Assembly: GCF_000519085.1 (NCBI RefSeq)
Contig: NZ_KI912577.1
Span: forward strand, 3,404,035-3,468,034
DNA: 64,000 nucleotides
Reading direction: 5' to 3'
Origin: Methylobacterium sp. 10
Lineage (GTDB): Bacteria; Pseudomonadota; Alphaproteobacteria; Rhizobiales; Beijerinckiaceae
The notes beneath the pieces were generated by a model, which ran no database searches, was not told the DNA's origin, and worked only from the letters and a program-made list of their open reading frames with translations. Positions 27,359 to 36,094 of the stretch are shown here, piece after piece; position 1 is the stretch's first letter, and the number at the start of each line of letters is the position of its first letter. Position numbers and translations under genes: made by a program.

Positions 27359-29017
27359 ATGACCGACACCATCCTCCCGGCGGAGTCCGACGGCGACGAC
27401 CGGGCGGCGCAGACCTTTCCCCGCCTCGGCGCGGAGATGGGGGACCGGGTCGCCGGCTACGGCAGGGAGGAGACCCTGCCGGCGGGCACGCTCATCTTCG
27501 CCAGAGGCCAGCGGCGGGTGGATTTCTTCCTCGTCCTCGCCGGCCGGATCGAGATGTTCGAGACCGACCACGAGGGGGCCGCAAGGGTCATCGTCGTCCA
27601 CACCGAGGGTCAGTTCACGGGCGAGCTCGACCTGTTCAACGACCGTGAGATCCTGGTCTCCGGCCGTACCGTGGTGGAGACGCGGGTGGCGCGGATCGAT
27701 CGCCTCGCCTTCCGCCGCCTGGTCACCGCCGAACCGGATATCGGCGAGATCATCATGCGGGCCTTCATCCTGCGCCGGGTCGGCCTGATCCGCCACGGGC
27801 GGGGCGGCGTCGTCCTGATCGGCCCCGGCCATCAGCGGGAGACCCTCCGCCTGGAGCGCTTCCTCGTCCGGAACGCCTACCCGCACCGCATCCTCGATAC
27901 CGCGAGCGACCCCGCGTCCCGCAACGCCCTCGAGGGATTCGGCCTGACCGAAGACGACCTGCCGGTGGTGATCGCGCCGGGCGCGGCGGTGATGCGCGCT
28001 CCGACCAACGCGGCGCTGGCGGACGCCCTCGGGCTGACGGAAGCGATCGACCCCGGCCGCGTCTACGACGTCGCGGTGATCGGCGCCGGACCGGCGGGCC
28101 TGGCGGCGGCCGTCTATGCCGCCTCGGAGGGGCTCGACACCATCGTCATCGAAGGGCTCGCGCCCGGCGGCCAGGCCGGCACCTCGTCGAAGATCGAGAA
28201 CTATCTCGGCTTTCCCACCGGGATCTCAGGCCAGGCCCTGGCCGGCCGCGCCCAGGTCCAGGCCCAGAAGTTCGGGGCGCGGCTCGCGATCTCCCGCATG
28301 GCGACGGGACTCGATTGCGGCGGGTCGCCCTTCCGCGTGATCCTCGAGGACGGCACCGCCGTTCCGGCGCGCGCCATCATCGCCGCCACCGGCGCCCGCT
28401 ATCGCCGGCTCGACCTGCCGCGCTACGCGCATTTCGAGGGTCAGGGCATCCATTACGCCGCCACCGCCATGGAAGCGCAGCTCTGCGCCGGCGAGGGAGT
28501 GATCGTGGTGGGGGGCGGCAACTCGGCCGGTCAGGCCGCGATGTTCCTGTCCCGCACGGTGGCGCATGTCCACCTTCTCGTGCGGGCCACCGGCCTCGCC
28601 GCGACGATGTCCGACTACCTCGTGCAGCGGATCGCGTCGTCGCCGCGCATCACCCTGCATACGCAGACCGAGATCACCGCGCTCGTCGGCGACGACACCC
28701 TGACATCGGTGACCTGGATCGACCGGGCGAGCGGGGTCAGCGAAACGAAGGCGATCGGCAACGTCTTCGTCATGATCGGAGCGGTGCCGAACACCGGATG
28801 GCTCGCCGACTGCCTCGGCCTCGATGCGAAGGGGTTCGTTCCCACCGGCCTGCGGAGCGACGGCATGCCGGCTCCGTCTCCCTACGCCACGGTGGTCCCG
28901 GGTCTCTATGCCGTCGGCGATGTCCGCGCGGGCTCGGTGAAGCGGGTCGCCTCCGGAGTGGGGGAGGGATCGGTGGTGGTCCAGGCCGTCCACGGCTTCC
29001 TGCATCCGGAACCGTGA
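27359..29017 (+). CDS. cNMP-binding / thioredoxin reductase-like FAD fusion protein
   Basis: A 552-residue three-part protein. Residues 1-145 form a Crp-like cyclic-nucleotide-binding domain without a DNA-binding HTH. Residues 148-215 resemble a thioredoxin-fold segment. Residues 235-550 form a thioredoxin reductase-like flavoprotein with the FAD motif GAGPAG at 242-247, NADPH motif GGGNSAG at 385-391 and a second FAD motif VGDVRAGSVKR near 525. The redox CXXC expected after GIHY reads AATA (367-370), so disulfide reduction in the usual way is not possible. Such fusions are known in several bacteria; the physiological electron acceptor is unclear. Confidence 0.88.
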   Translation: MTDTILPAESDGDDRAAQTFPRLGAEMGDRVAGYGREETLPAGTLIFARGQRRVDFFLVLAGRIEMFETDHEGAARVIVVHTEGQFTGELDLFNDREILVSGRTVVETRVARIDRLAFRRLVTAEPDIGEIIMRAFILRRVGLIRHGRGGVVLIGPGHQRETLRLERFLVRNAYPHRILDTASDPASRNALEGFGLTEDDLPVVIAPGAAVMRAPTNAALADALGLTEAIDPGRVYDVAVIGAGPAGLAAAVYAASEGLDTIVIEGLAPGGQAGTSSKIENYLGFPTGISGQALAGRAQVQAQKFGARLAISRMATGLDCGGSPFRVILEDGTAVPARAIIAATGARYRRLDLPRYAHFEGQGIHYAATAMEAQLCAGEGVIVVGGGNSAGQAAMFLSRTVAHVHLLVRATGLAATMSDYLVQRIASSPRITLHTQTEITALVGDDTLTSVTWIDRASGVSETKAIGNVFVMIGAVPNTGWLADCLGLDAKGFVPTGLRSDGMPAPSPYATVVPGLYAVGDVRAGSVKRVASGVGEGSVVVQAVHGFLHPEP

Positions 29018-29056
29018 GCCCCGCATCCCGTCGCCGCCGGCCCAAACGCAGGACGC

Positions 29057-29239
29057 TTACTGAGGGTGCCGATCCATGCGCCGATGGGCGTAGCGGCGAT
29101 CGACCTTTGCGACGATGGGCGCCGACGCCATCCAGGAGGACACGATCCGCCCCGCCCGAGGCGTGGAGGATTGCGCGAAGGGCATCGTCGACACCAGCGC
29201 CAGAATGGCCGCGAGACAGGGTCTGATGAGGAGGTTCAT
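29057..29239 (-). CDS. Small secreted protein, 60 aa, unknown function
   Basis: The frame begins MNLLIRPCLAAILALVSTMPFAQ, a good Sec signal peptide, followed by a short basic tail ending in RRMDRHPQ. GGGAGAG precedes the ATG at a good distance. I do not recognise a family. A longer plus-strand frame over the same bases has no ribosome site or features. Confidence 0.45.
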   Translation of the reverse strand: MNLLIRPCLAAILALVSTMPFAQSSTPRAGRIVSSWMASAPIVAKVDRRYAHRRMDRHPQ

Positions 29240-29370
29240 GGCCGCTCTCCCGGATACGTCGACCGCACCGGCGCGGTGGGTCGAAGGGTCGGAGGGCCTC
29301 ACGAAACTCCCGGTCACGGTCGGTTCTCGCTCGGAGCACGACGACGCAGCGGAAGCTTCGTGAGAGACGC

Positions 29371-29616
29371 TCAGTCGGCGGGACCGCCCGAGGTGGTGCC
29401 GAAGTTCGGAACCGCGTGGTTGGTCTCGTCGGCGTTGCCGCCCTTGGCCGAACTGTCGATGGTCCGGGATGCCTGCGGCTCTCCGAAGGATCGCGGGGTG
29501 CTCTCCAGGTCGACCCGCTCGACGACGGTGTGGGACGGGCGATGCTCGGGCATCGCCAGGGCCGGGGCCATCAGGCCAAGCTGAAGAAGAGCGATGGAAG
29601 CGAGATGCTTGATCAT
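29371..29616 (-). CDS. Small secreted protein, 81 aa, unknown function
   Basis: The protein begins MIKHLASIALLQLGLMAPALA, a Sec signal peptide with an ALA cleavage site, followed by a polar 60-residue mature part rich in S, G, T and N. AGGAGACG precedes the ATG. It lies 131 bases upstream of the other small secreted protein on the same strand. No family is recognised. Confidence 0.6.
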   Translation of the reverse strand: MIKHLASIALLQLGLMAPALAMPEHRPSHTVVERVDLESTPRSFGEPQASRTIDSSAKGGNADETNHAVPNFGTTSGGPAD

Positions 29617-29800
29617 GGTGCGTCTCCTGATATCGGACTGGTTTCAAGTACAGAACCGAGCCGCTCGAAATCTCTGCTGCAGCCCTGAGTTCATATCCAG
29701 ATCTTATTCCGTTGGAGGATCCTGAATATTATACGGCGGATCACCGGATCGATGCTTTGGTTATCCCTCCTCATACGAAGGTTTCGGCCCGCGCCTTCTC

Positions 29801-30424
29801 TCAGCGCTGGCGGGTCGCGGCGATGCCGAGTTGGTCCGCCATGCGGACGAGGTCGGCGAGGGATCGCGCCTGCATCTTCTCCATGACGCGCCGCTTGTGG
29901 ACCTTGGCGGTGATCTCCGTGATGCCGAGATCGGCGGCGATCTGCTTGTTCATCAGCCCTCCGATGGCGCAGCGCAGCACGTCGCGCTCCCGGGGCGTCA
30001 GGGTGGCGAGCTTGGCCGACAGGTCGTGCCGGGCGCGACGGTCGGCGAGCGCGACGGCATCGGCCGCCAGCGCCTTGCGGATGGCCGCGAGCAGAACGTC
30101 GGCGATGAAGGGCTTGGTCAGGAACTCGACGGCGCCCCCCCGCATGGCGCGGACGGACATGGGGATCGTGCCGTAGCCGGTCAGGAAGATGATCGGCACC
30201 GTGTTGCCGTTTGCGCGCAACGTGTCCTGGACGGCCAGTCCGCTCTGTTCGGCGAGGCGCACGTCGAGAAGGACGCATTCGGGGGATTGGCGCAGGAGGG
30301 ACTGCGCCAGCCCGCCGGGATCTCCGTGCCCGACCGCCGCCAATCCCTCGGACAGGCAGAGGCGGACCAGCGCTTCGCGCAGCACCGGATCATCGTCGAC
30401 GATGTGAACGGTCGCCTCGGGCAT
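29801..30424 (-). CDS. FixJ-type response regulator with LuxR HTH (orphan)
   Basis: A 207-residue receiver plus NarL-type HTH protein. D54 is the phospho-acceptor (VLLDVRLAEQ), K sits in TKPF, and the HTH reads LTPRERDVLRCAIGGLMNKQIA. No kinase gene is adjacent, so its sensor may be the FixL-like protein upstream or one outside the window. The frame is open to 30508, but MPEATVHIVDDD is the natural start. Confidence 0.9.
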   Translation of the reverse strand: MPEATVHIVDDDPVLREALVRLCLSEGLAAVGHGDPGGLAQSLLRQSPECVLLDVRLAEQSGLAVQDTLRANGNTVPIIFLTGYGTIPMSVRAMRGGAVEFLTKPFIADVLLAAIRKALAADAVALADRRARHDLSAKLATLTPRERDVLRCAIGGLMNKQIAADLGITEITAKVHKRRVMEKMQARSLADLVRMADQLGIAATRQR

Positions 30425-30693
30425 GGTTCTCGCGAACTTCTCGGCGTGCACCTCGCCGATGCGAATACCTTCACCTGATACACGATTTGGATCGCATGGC
30501 GATTGCAAGCTTGACGATTGCCTCGTCTCATCAAAAACTTCTGGGTCTTCCGACGGCCCATGCCCGGCGAACCGCCCGGGGCGAGGCGGGGACTCGGCTC
30601 GGCCACCGCGAAAAAACCTGCCGCATTCGCTCGTCTGGTCTCCGATACACCTGTATAATTGCCGTCTTCGCGCACGGCTTGCACGGTATCGGC

Positions 30694-31590
30694 ATGGATC
30701 TTCACCGGCACGGCGCGCACAAGTTCCCGAAGGCCGGTCTCCTCGCCTCGTCGGCGGGGCGGCAATGGAGGGGCGTCGCCGCGGAAGTACGGTCCCACCC
30801 GGCAGGCGACCTGCCCGCCATCGTCCCGGCCCAGATGGAGATCACCCTGGCGATCCGGCGCAGCCCGGATGCGTATGTCAGCCGCAAGGGAGCCGGGATC
30901 CGGCAGCGGACGCCGGTGGAGGAGGGGACGATCTGGCTCTGTCCCGTCGGGGTCGGCGAGGACGACATCAACATCTCCGCGCCACTCGACGAGATCCTCC
31001 ACATCTACCTGCCGACCGAGCGCTTCGAGACTCTCGCGGAGTTGTACGGCGATACGCGCATCCGTGCCGATACGGTGCGCTATCTCGCCGGCCTCGAGGA
31101 TCCGTTGCTCGCCCAGATCGGGTTCTCGATCCATCAGGAACTGGTCCGGGAAAGCTCGGCGGGACGCATGATGGTCGAGGCCGCGGCCCTCGCCCTGACG
31201 GCGCGGGTCGCGCAGGCCTACGGCCACGACCGACCGGACACGCGCGTGCGCCCCGCCACGGATGCCCCTTGCCCCGACCGGATCGACCGCGCCGTCGCGT
31301 TCATCCGCGACAATCTCGAACGGGACCTGTCCGTGGCCGAGATCGCCGCCGTGGCGTGCCTCAGCCCCTTCCACTTCAGCCGCATGTTCAAGCGCGTCAC
31401 GGGCAGGACGCCCTATGCTTTCGTCAGCGAGGAACGACTGTCTCGCGCACGACGGTTGCTGAACGACCGCAAGATCCCCCTGATCGACGTCGCCTTGTCG
31501 TCCGGTTTTTCGAGCCAGGGCGCGTTCAACACGGCGTTCAAGCGCGTCATCGGCAAGACGCCGGGAGAGTACAGGCAGCATGTCTCATGA
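30694..31590 (+). CDS. AraC family transcriptional regulator
   Basis: A 298-residue regulator with an N-terminal effector or cupin-like half and a C-terminal AraC domain (residues about 195-295: LSVAEIAAVACLSPFHFSRMFKRVTG and IDVALSSGFSSQGAFNTAFKRVIG). The open frame extends far upstream, but similarity begins near the Met at 30694. It is divergent from the orphan FixJ-type gene and precedes a second AraC gene. Targets are unknown. Confidence 0.85.
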   Translation: MDLHRHGAHKFPKAGLLASSAGRQWRGVAAEVRSHPAGDLPAIVPAQMEITLAIRRSPDAYVSRKGAGIRQRTPVEEGTIWLCPVGVGEDDINISAPLDEILHIYLPTERFETLAELYGDTRIRADTVRYLAGLEDPLLAQIGFSIHQELVRESSAGRMMVEAAALALTARVAQAYGHDRPDTRVRPATDAPCPDRIDRAVAFIRDNLERDLSVAEIAAVACLSPFHFSRMFKRVTGRTPYAFVSEERLSRARRLLNDRKIPLIDVALSSGFSSQGAFNTAFKRVIGKTPGEYRQHVS

Positions 31591-31699
31591 GTGCTGATCC
31601 CGTGAACAGCAGGATATGGACACGCCACCGCAGCCTCGCGAAATACGGGCCCTAGCTTGGCCGTTTAGCATCTCCCCATCGTACAATGGGGAGACAGAC

Positions 31700-32704
31700 A
31701 TGCTCCGAACGCTTGTCCACGAAGGGGATGCGCCGATTGCCGTGCCGCCGGCGCCGGCCTCTCTCCACCCCACCCCGACGCACGACGTCCGGTTCGGCGG
31801 CCCCATCCATGACCCCGTCCGCCAGGCGAGAATCCGGCCCGACGATTGGTCGGACGGCGCCATCGTCCTTGGCTGGCGGGACGGCATGGCCGGCAGCCTC
31901 CGGGTCGACCGGCTCGATGCGCTCATCATCCAGGTCCGACTCGGCGAGACGGAAGGGCGATTCCCGCGCCGGGAGAGTGCCGAGGGCGGAGGCCGGGACG
32001 GTGGCCAGGCCCCGATGCTCCTGCGCGCGGGGGAGGCGATCCTCCATGATCTGCGCCAGACCTGCGTGCTGCGGACACAGAAGCGAACCCTCCAGATCGG
32101 GCTCGACAATCGACTTCTGAAGCAGGTGGCCGAGGATCTGAGCATCATCGACGCCGATCCCCTCGATGAACTCGTACCGATCTTCGGCGAGATCCTGGCG
32201 GACCCCGCCTTGCACAACCTCGCCGTCAGTGTCGGGGAAACGCTGGATCGGCAGGATCGCTGGGCCGATGTCATCCGCCGCCAATTGACCCGCGCCGTCG
32301 CGGCTCATCTGCTCGGGACCTACACGCCGCTCCAGCCCGCGCCCGAGACGGTTCGCGGCGGATTGGCTCCCTGGCAGCTCCGTCGCGCCCAGGACCACAT
32401 CCGCGCCGATCTCGCCCGGGCGATCCACCTCCGGGCGGTCTCGGAAGCCTGCGGCCTTTCCATAAGCCACTTCGCGCGCGCCTTTCGCCAATCCACCGGC
32501 GTCGCCCCTCATTCTTGGCTGACGCGGGAGCGCATCGCCCAGGCCAAGACCATGATGCGGAGGGGAGATCGGACGCTCGCCGACATCGCGCTCGCCTGCG
32601 GCTTCGCCGATCAAAGCCACTTCACCCGCGCCTTCGCCAAGGATCAGGGCACGACCCCGGGACGCTGGCGGCGTCGGGTGGAACCGGACTCGCAGTACGC
32701 GTAG
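31700..32704 (+). CDS. AraC family transcriptional regulator
   Basis: A 334-residue AraC protein. The C-terminal 100 residues hold two helix-turn-helix units (LRAVSEACGLSISHFARAFRQSTG and LADIALACGFADQSHFTRAFAKDQG). The N-terminal 220 residues show no named domain by eye. GGGAGACAGAC precedes the ATG at 31700; an upstream Met at 31616 lacks such a site. Confidence 0.88.
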   Translation: MLRTLVHEGDAPIAVPPAPASLHPTPTHDVRFGGPIHDPVRQARIRPDDWSDGAIVLGWRDGMAGSLRVDRLDALIIQVRLGETEGRFPRRESAEGGGRDGGQAPMLLRAGEAILHDLRQTCVLRTQKRTLQIGLDNRLLKQVAEDLSIIDADPLDELVPIFGEILADPALHNLAVSVGETLDRQDRWADVIRRQLTRAVAAHLLGTYTPLQPAPETVRGGLAPWQLRRAQDHIRADLARAIHLRAVSEACGLSISHFARAFRQSTGVAPHSWLTRERIAQAKTMMRRGDRTLADIALACGFADQSHFTRAFAKDQGTTPGRWRRRVEPDSQYA

Positions 32705-32918
32705 CGCGATCGTGGCCGGGTGGCTCGCTCGTGGGTGGTCAGCGGCGGTGGCCGGGCTGAGATGACCGACCCGGCCCTCTGATGACCGGTGTGACGATGA
32801 ACCTCCGAGGACGTATCGGGGTTCGGGTGGTTGAATGCTGACGTTTGGCGCCAATCGAGGCAGGCAGCATCCAATCGGTTGCGGTCCTTGCCGAAGACCT
32901 GTGTCGGATGCTCCTCGA

Positions 32919-33539
32919 TCACCACATGGTTTGCTTGGCCTTTTCAGCCCACGTCGAATCGTAGACCTCGCCTCCAACTCGACCATTACTAAGGTCGGCT
33001 AGAATCTGCCCGGGAGACGGAAGCGTCTTTGGGTCTACGTGATTGGTTTGCTGCCACAAGCCTGATCGGATGAGGGCGCGAGCACACTGGAAGTAGACTT
33101 CCCTCACGGTGATGACCATCACGGTGCGGGGCGCTTTGCCATCGACGGCAAACGACGCGCACAACGTTCGATCATCGTCGATGACCGCCTGGCCATTGAC
33201 CCGAAGGGCATTGCCAATGCCGGGGATCAGAAACATCAGGCCGACCCTTGGATCACGCACGACGTTGCGGAGGCTGTCGATCCGATTGTTCCCCCGGCGA
33301 TCGGGCAAGAGGAGCGTGCGGGGATCGGCGACGCGGACGAAGCCTGGACGATCCCCACGGGGAGAGCAGTCCAGGCCTTCGGGACCAGCAGTGGCAAGGG
33401 TCGCGAAGGGCGCAGCCTCGATGAAGCGTCGATAATGCGGGGTGATGTGGTCTGCGACCTTGACGGTGGACGCTGCAGCGACGGCGCCCCACTCGCCGTA
33501 GATGCGCTCAAGTCCCGCCACCGTTTCTACCACTGCCAT
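32919..33539 (-). CDS. Pyridoxamine 5'-phosphate oxidase family flavin-binding protein
   Basis: A 206-residue split-barrel FMN-binding protein. The core reads FIEAAPFATLATAGPEGLDCSPRGD and continues to RGNNRIDSLRNVVRDPRVGLMF, which is the FMN site of the PNPOx-like superfamily. The flanking arms resemble the stand-alone group of about 200 residues with unknown substrate, rather than true PdxH. AAGAGGTG lies upstream of the ATG. The 214 bases downstream (32705-32918) show no gene I can support. Confidence 0.85.
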   Translation of the reverse strand: MAVVETVAGLERIYGEWGAVAAASTVKVADHITPHYRRFIEAAPFATLATAGPEGLDCSPRGDRPGFVRVADPRTLLLPDRRGNNRIDSLRNVVRDPRVGLMFLIPGIGNALRVNGQAVIDDDRTLCASFAVDGKAPRTVMVITVREVYFQCARALIRSGLWQQTNHVDPKTLPSPGQILADLSNGRVGGEVYDSTWAEKAKQTMW

Positions 33540-33684
33540 CGTTCGTACACCTCTTGCCGGATGGATGGGCTTTACCCCTTGCACGAAGCGGGGCGGCTGA
33601 AACAAAACGACAGCATTCCGCCGGCGACTCGGCCCTTGGGCCTACGGCCTCGATAGAATGCGAGCCGGGAGCCTGGGTCGGACC

Positions 33685-34221
33685 TCAGGCCGCCCGCTTG
33701 CGCAGATGCGCGATCAGTTCGGCCGCCGCGATGCCAGGGTCGGCATCGTTCCGGATCGTGCACTCGGCCTCGATCGGTACGACGCGGTCCAGGCGGGCGC
33801 GCAAATCCCCATCCTCCGGCCGGCCCCGCGCAGCGAGGCGGCGGGCGAGGATATCGGGCGAGGCCGTGATGGATACGACACTGACGCACGGATGGGCGCG
33901 GCGGGCCGCCTGGACGATGCGGCGCGAGACGTTGCAGACCACCACGCGCCCGGCTCGCGCGTGATCCAGGGTCTCGCCGGGGATCGCGTAGCCGAGGCCG
34001 TGCGCACGCCAATGCAGGGCGAAGGCACCGGAGGCCGCTCCGTCGGCGAACGCATCCTCCGAGATCGCGATATTGTCCTCGTGCGCCGAGGGCGCGCGGG
34101 TCACGAGGCGGCGCGGGAAGACGAAGCGGGACTCGTGGGCGAGGGCTTCCCGTGCCAGCCGCAGCAGGGTGTCCTTTCCGGCCCCGCTCGGGCCCACGAC
34201 GAGAACGAAGCCGCCGGGCAT
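33685..34221 (-). CDS. phnN: Ribose 1,5-bisphosphate phosphokinase PhnN
   Basis: A 178-residue P-loop kinase of the guanylate kinase-like fold that converts ribose 1,5-bisphosphate to PRPP, the last step of the C-P lyase pathway. Walker A VGPSGAGKDTLL is at the N-terminus, and residues around HWRAHGLGYAIP match PhnN. The ATG at 34221 overlaps the phnM stop (ATGA); a GTG one codon upstream is possible. Last gene of the phnGHIJKLMN operon. Confidence 0.93.
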   Translation of the reverse strand: MPGGFVLVVGPSGAGKDTLLRLAREALAHESRFVFPRRLVTRAPSAHEDNIAISEDAFADGAASGAFALHWRAHGLGYAIPGETLDHARAGRVVVCNVSRRIVQAARRAHPCVSVVSITASPDILARRLAARGRPEDGDLRARLDRVVPIEAECTIRNDADPGIAAAELIAHLRKRAA

Positions 34222-35363
34222 CACACCACCCGCGTGCCGGCGCGCCAGACCTGGCGCACCACCGGCACGCCCCGGGCGAGACGGACCCGGACGAGGTCCG
34301 CGCGGAGATCCGGCTCCAGACGGCCGCGATCGGTCAGCCCGGTGGCGTGAGCGGGATTGGCCGTCACCGTGGCGATGGCGTCCGGCAGGGAAATGCCGGG
34401 CACGCGCTCGGGCAATCCGAACGCCGCCATCAGCAGGCTCGCCGGCACGTAGTCCGAGGACAGGATGCTGAGATAGCCGGCCTCCGCCAGGGTCTGGGCC
34501 GCGACGTTGCCCGAATGGGAACCGCCCCGAATGAGGTTCGGCGCCCCCATCATCACGGTGATGCCGGCCGCATGCGAGGCTTCCGCCGCCTCGAGGGTGG
34601 TGGGGAACTCGGCGATCGCCACCGATTCATCGCGGGAGAGGCTCACGTCGGCCAACGTGGTGTCGTCGTGGCTGGCGAGCGGAATGCCGAGCTCCCGCGC
34701 CAGGGCGACGAGGGCCGGGCGGTTGACGGCATTGAGGGCGTGGCCGTCGCGCATCTTGCGTTCGGTGCTGAGCTTGATCTCCTCGAGGGAGCGGCCGCCG
34801 CGCCCGGCATAGACGTAGTATTTGGCCACATCCCGGAACTGGCGCTGGCCCGGCGTATGGTCCATCAGCGACAGGAGGCCGATGGCGTAGCGCCCGGCGA
34901 AGGCGCGCACGGTCTCGACCACGTCGGTGGAGGGGATCTCGCAGCGCAGATGCGTGCGGTGCTCGGCCCGGAACAGGTCCGCCCCTCGCGCCTCCGCCAG
35001 GGCGGCCGCCAGGAGCTCGAGCTCGGTGCCGAGGCCGCTGCCATCCGGGTCGGTGCCGGCGCGCAGCGAATCGAACACCGTGGTGATGCCGGATGCCGCG
35101 ATCTGGGCGTCGTAGGCGAGCACCGCCCCGAGGGGGTGCCAGCGCACGCCGGGGCGCGGGGCGTAGTGGCTCTCCAGGTGGTCGGTGTGGAGCTCGACGA
35201 GGCCCGGGATGATCGTGTCGCCGGCGCAGTCGAGGCCGCGCTCCGGGGCGCGTCCCGTGCCGATCTCGGCGATGCGCCCGTCGACCATGGCGAGCCAGCC
35301 GGTCTCGACCCGGTCGGGCAGGACGAGGCGCGCGTTTTCGAGGATCTCGACCCGATCCGTCAT
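34221..35363 (-). CDS. phnM: Alpha-D-ribose 1-methylphosphonate 5-triphosphate diphosphatase PhnM
   Basis: A 380-residue amidohydrolase-fold enzyme that removes pyrophosphate from the triphosphate intermediate. Metal-binding ELHTDHLESHY follows the strand IIPGLV at about residue 60, and further conserved text is SLMDHTPGQRQ and ASHDDTT. Its length matches the family (about 378). The frame is open upstream through phnL; the ATG at 35363 gives the typical MTDRVEILENARLVL start. It is coupled to phnN by overlap. Confidence 0.95.
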   Translation of the reverse strand: MTDRVEILENARLVLPDRVETGWLAMVDGRIAEIGTGRAPERGLDCAGDTIIPGLVELHTDHLESHYAPRPGVRWHPLGAVLAYDAQIAASGITTVFDSLRAGTDPDGSGLGTELELLAAALAEARGADLFRAEHRTHLRCEIPSTDVVETVRAFAGRYAIGLLSLMDHTPGQRQFRDVAKYYVYAGRGGRSLEEIKLSTERKMRDGHALNAVNRPALVALARELGIPLASHDDTTLADVSLSRDESVAIAEFPTTLEAAEASHAAGITVMMGAPNLIRGGSHSGNVAAQTLAEAGYLSILSSDYVPASLLMAAFGLPERVPGISLPDAIATVTANPAHATGLTDRGRLEPDLRADLVRVRLARGVPVVRQVWRAGTRVV

Positions 35364-35380
35364 GCTTGCGTACTCCCGAT

Positions 35381-36094
35381 TCATGCGGCCATCGCCCCGC
35401 GGAAGGCGGCGACGTCGACGATGCGCGTCGCCACCGCCTCGCGGACATCCGCGTCGTGGAAGATGCCGAGGATACCGGCGCCCGCCGCGCGCTTCTCGGC
35501 GATGAGCTCCACCACCACGGCCCGGTTCTCGGCATCGAGGGAGGCGGTGGGCTCGTCGAGGAGCAGGATGGGCCGGTCGGCGATGAGACCGCGCGCGATA
35601 TTGACCCGCTGCTGCTCGCCCCCCGAGAAGGTCGCGGGCGGCAGCTCCCACAGGCGCTCGGGCAGGTTGAGACGGGTGAGCAGGTCGCCCGCGCGGGACC
35701 GGGCCGCCTCGGGTGCCAATCCCCCTTCGATTCCGGCGGCCTCCACCACGGCGCGGGCGCCGACCCGCGGGATCACCCGCAGGAACTGGGAGACGTAGGC
35801 CAGCGTCGTGCGGCGCAAGGCCAGGATCTCGCGCGGCGCGGCGGTGGCGAGGTCGATGACGCGGGCCCCGTCACGGACCCGGATCGCGCCGGCGGCGCAG
35901 CGGTAATTGCCGTAGGCCATCTTGAGGAGGGAGGACTTGCCCGCGCCCGAAGCGCCGCCGAGCACGACGCATTCGCCGGGATGGACCGCGAGGGTGGCGC
36001 CGGCGATCACCGGCAGCACGGCGCCGCCACGCAGGTGCAGGGTGAAGCTCTTGGCCACGTCGTCGAAGGCGAGGAGGGGTGGAAGGGACGTCAT
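35381..36094 (-). CDS. phnL: C-P lyase complex ABC-type ATPase PhnL
   Basis: A 237-residue ABC ATPase that acts with the C-P lyase core rather than in transport. Walker A GGASGAGKSS, signature FSGGEQQRVNIARGL and Walker B ILLLDEPTASLD are intact. The VSQFLRVIPRV Q-loop stretch is typical for PhnL. The gene overlaps phnK by 4 bases and is followed by phnM after 17 bases. Confidence 0.95.
   Translation of the reverse strand: MTSLPPLLAFDDVAKSFTLHLRGGAVLPVIAGATLAVHPGECVVLGGASGAGKSSLLKMAYGNYRCAAGAIRVRDGARVIDLATAAPREILALRRTTLAYVSQFLRVIPRVGARAVVEAAGIEGGLAPEAARSRAGDLLTRLNLPERLWELPPATFSGGEQQRVNIARGLIADRPILLLDEPTASLDAENRAVVVELIAEKRAAGAGILGIFHDADVREAVATRIVDVAAFRGAMAA

Noticed and set aside
29066..29584. 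A 172-codon plus-strand frame
   Set aside because: It has no ribosome site, and the opposite strand carries two small frames with signal peptides and good ribosome sites.
32705..32918. Minus-strand frame beginning with VIEEHPTQVFGKDRN in the gap after the AraC gene
   Set aside because: It runs into the AraC gene in antisense, lacks a ribosome site and has no family similarity.
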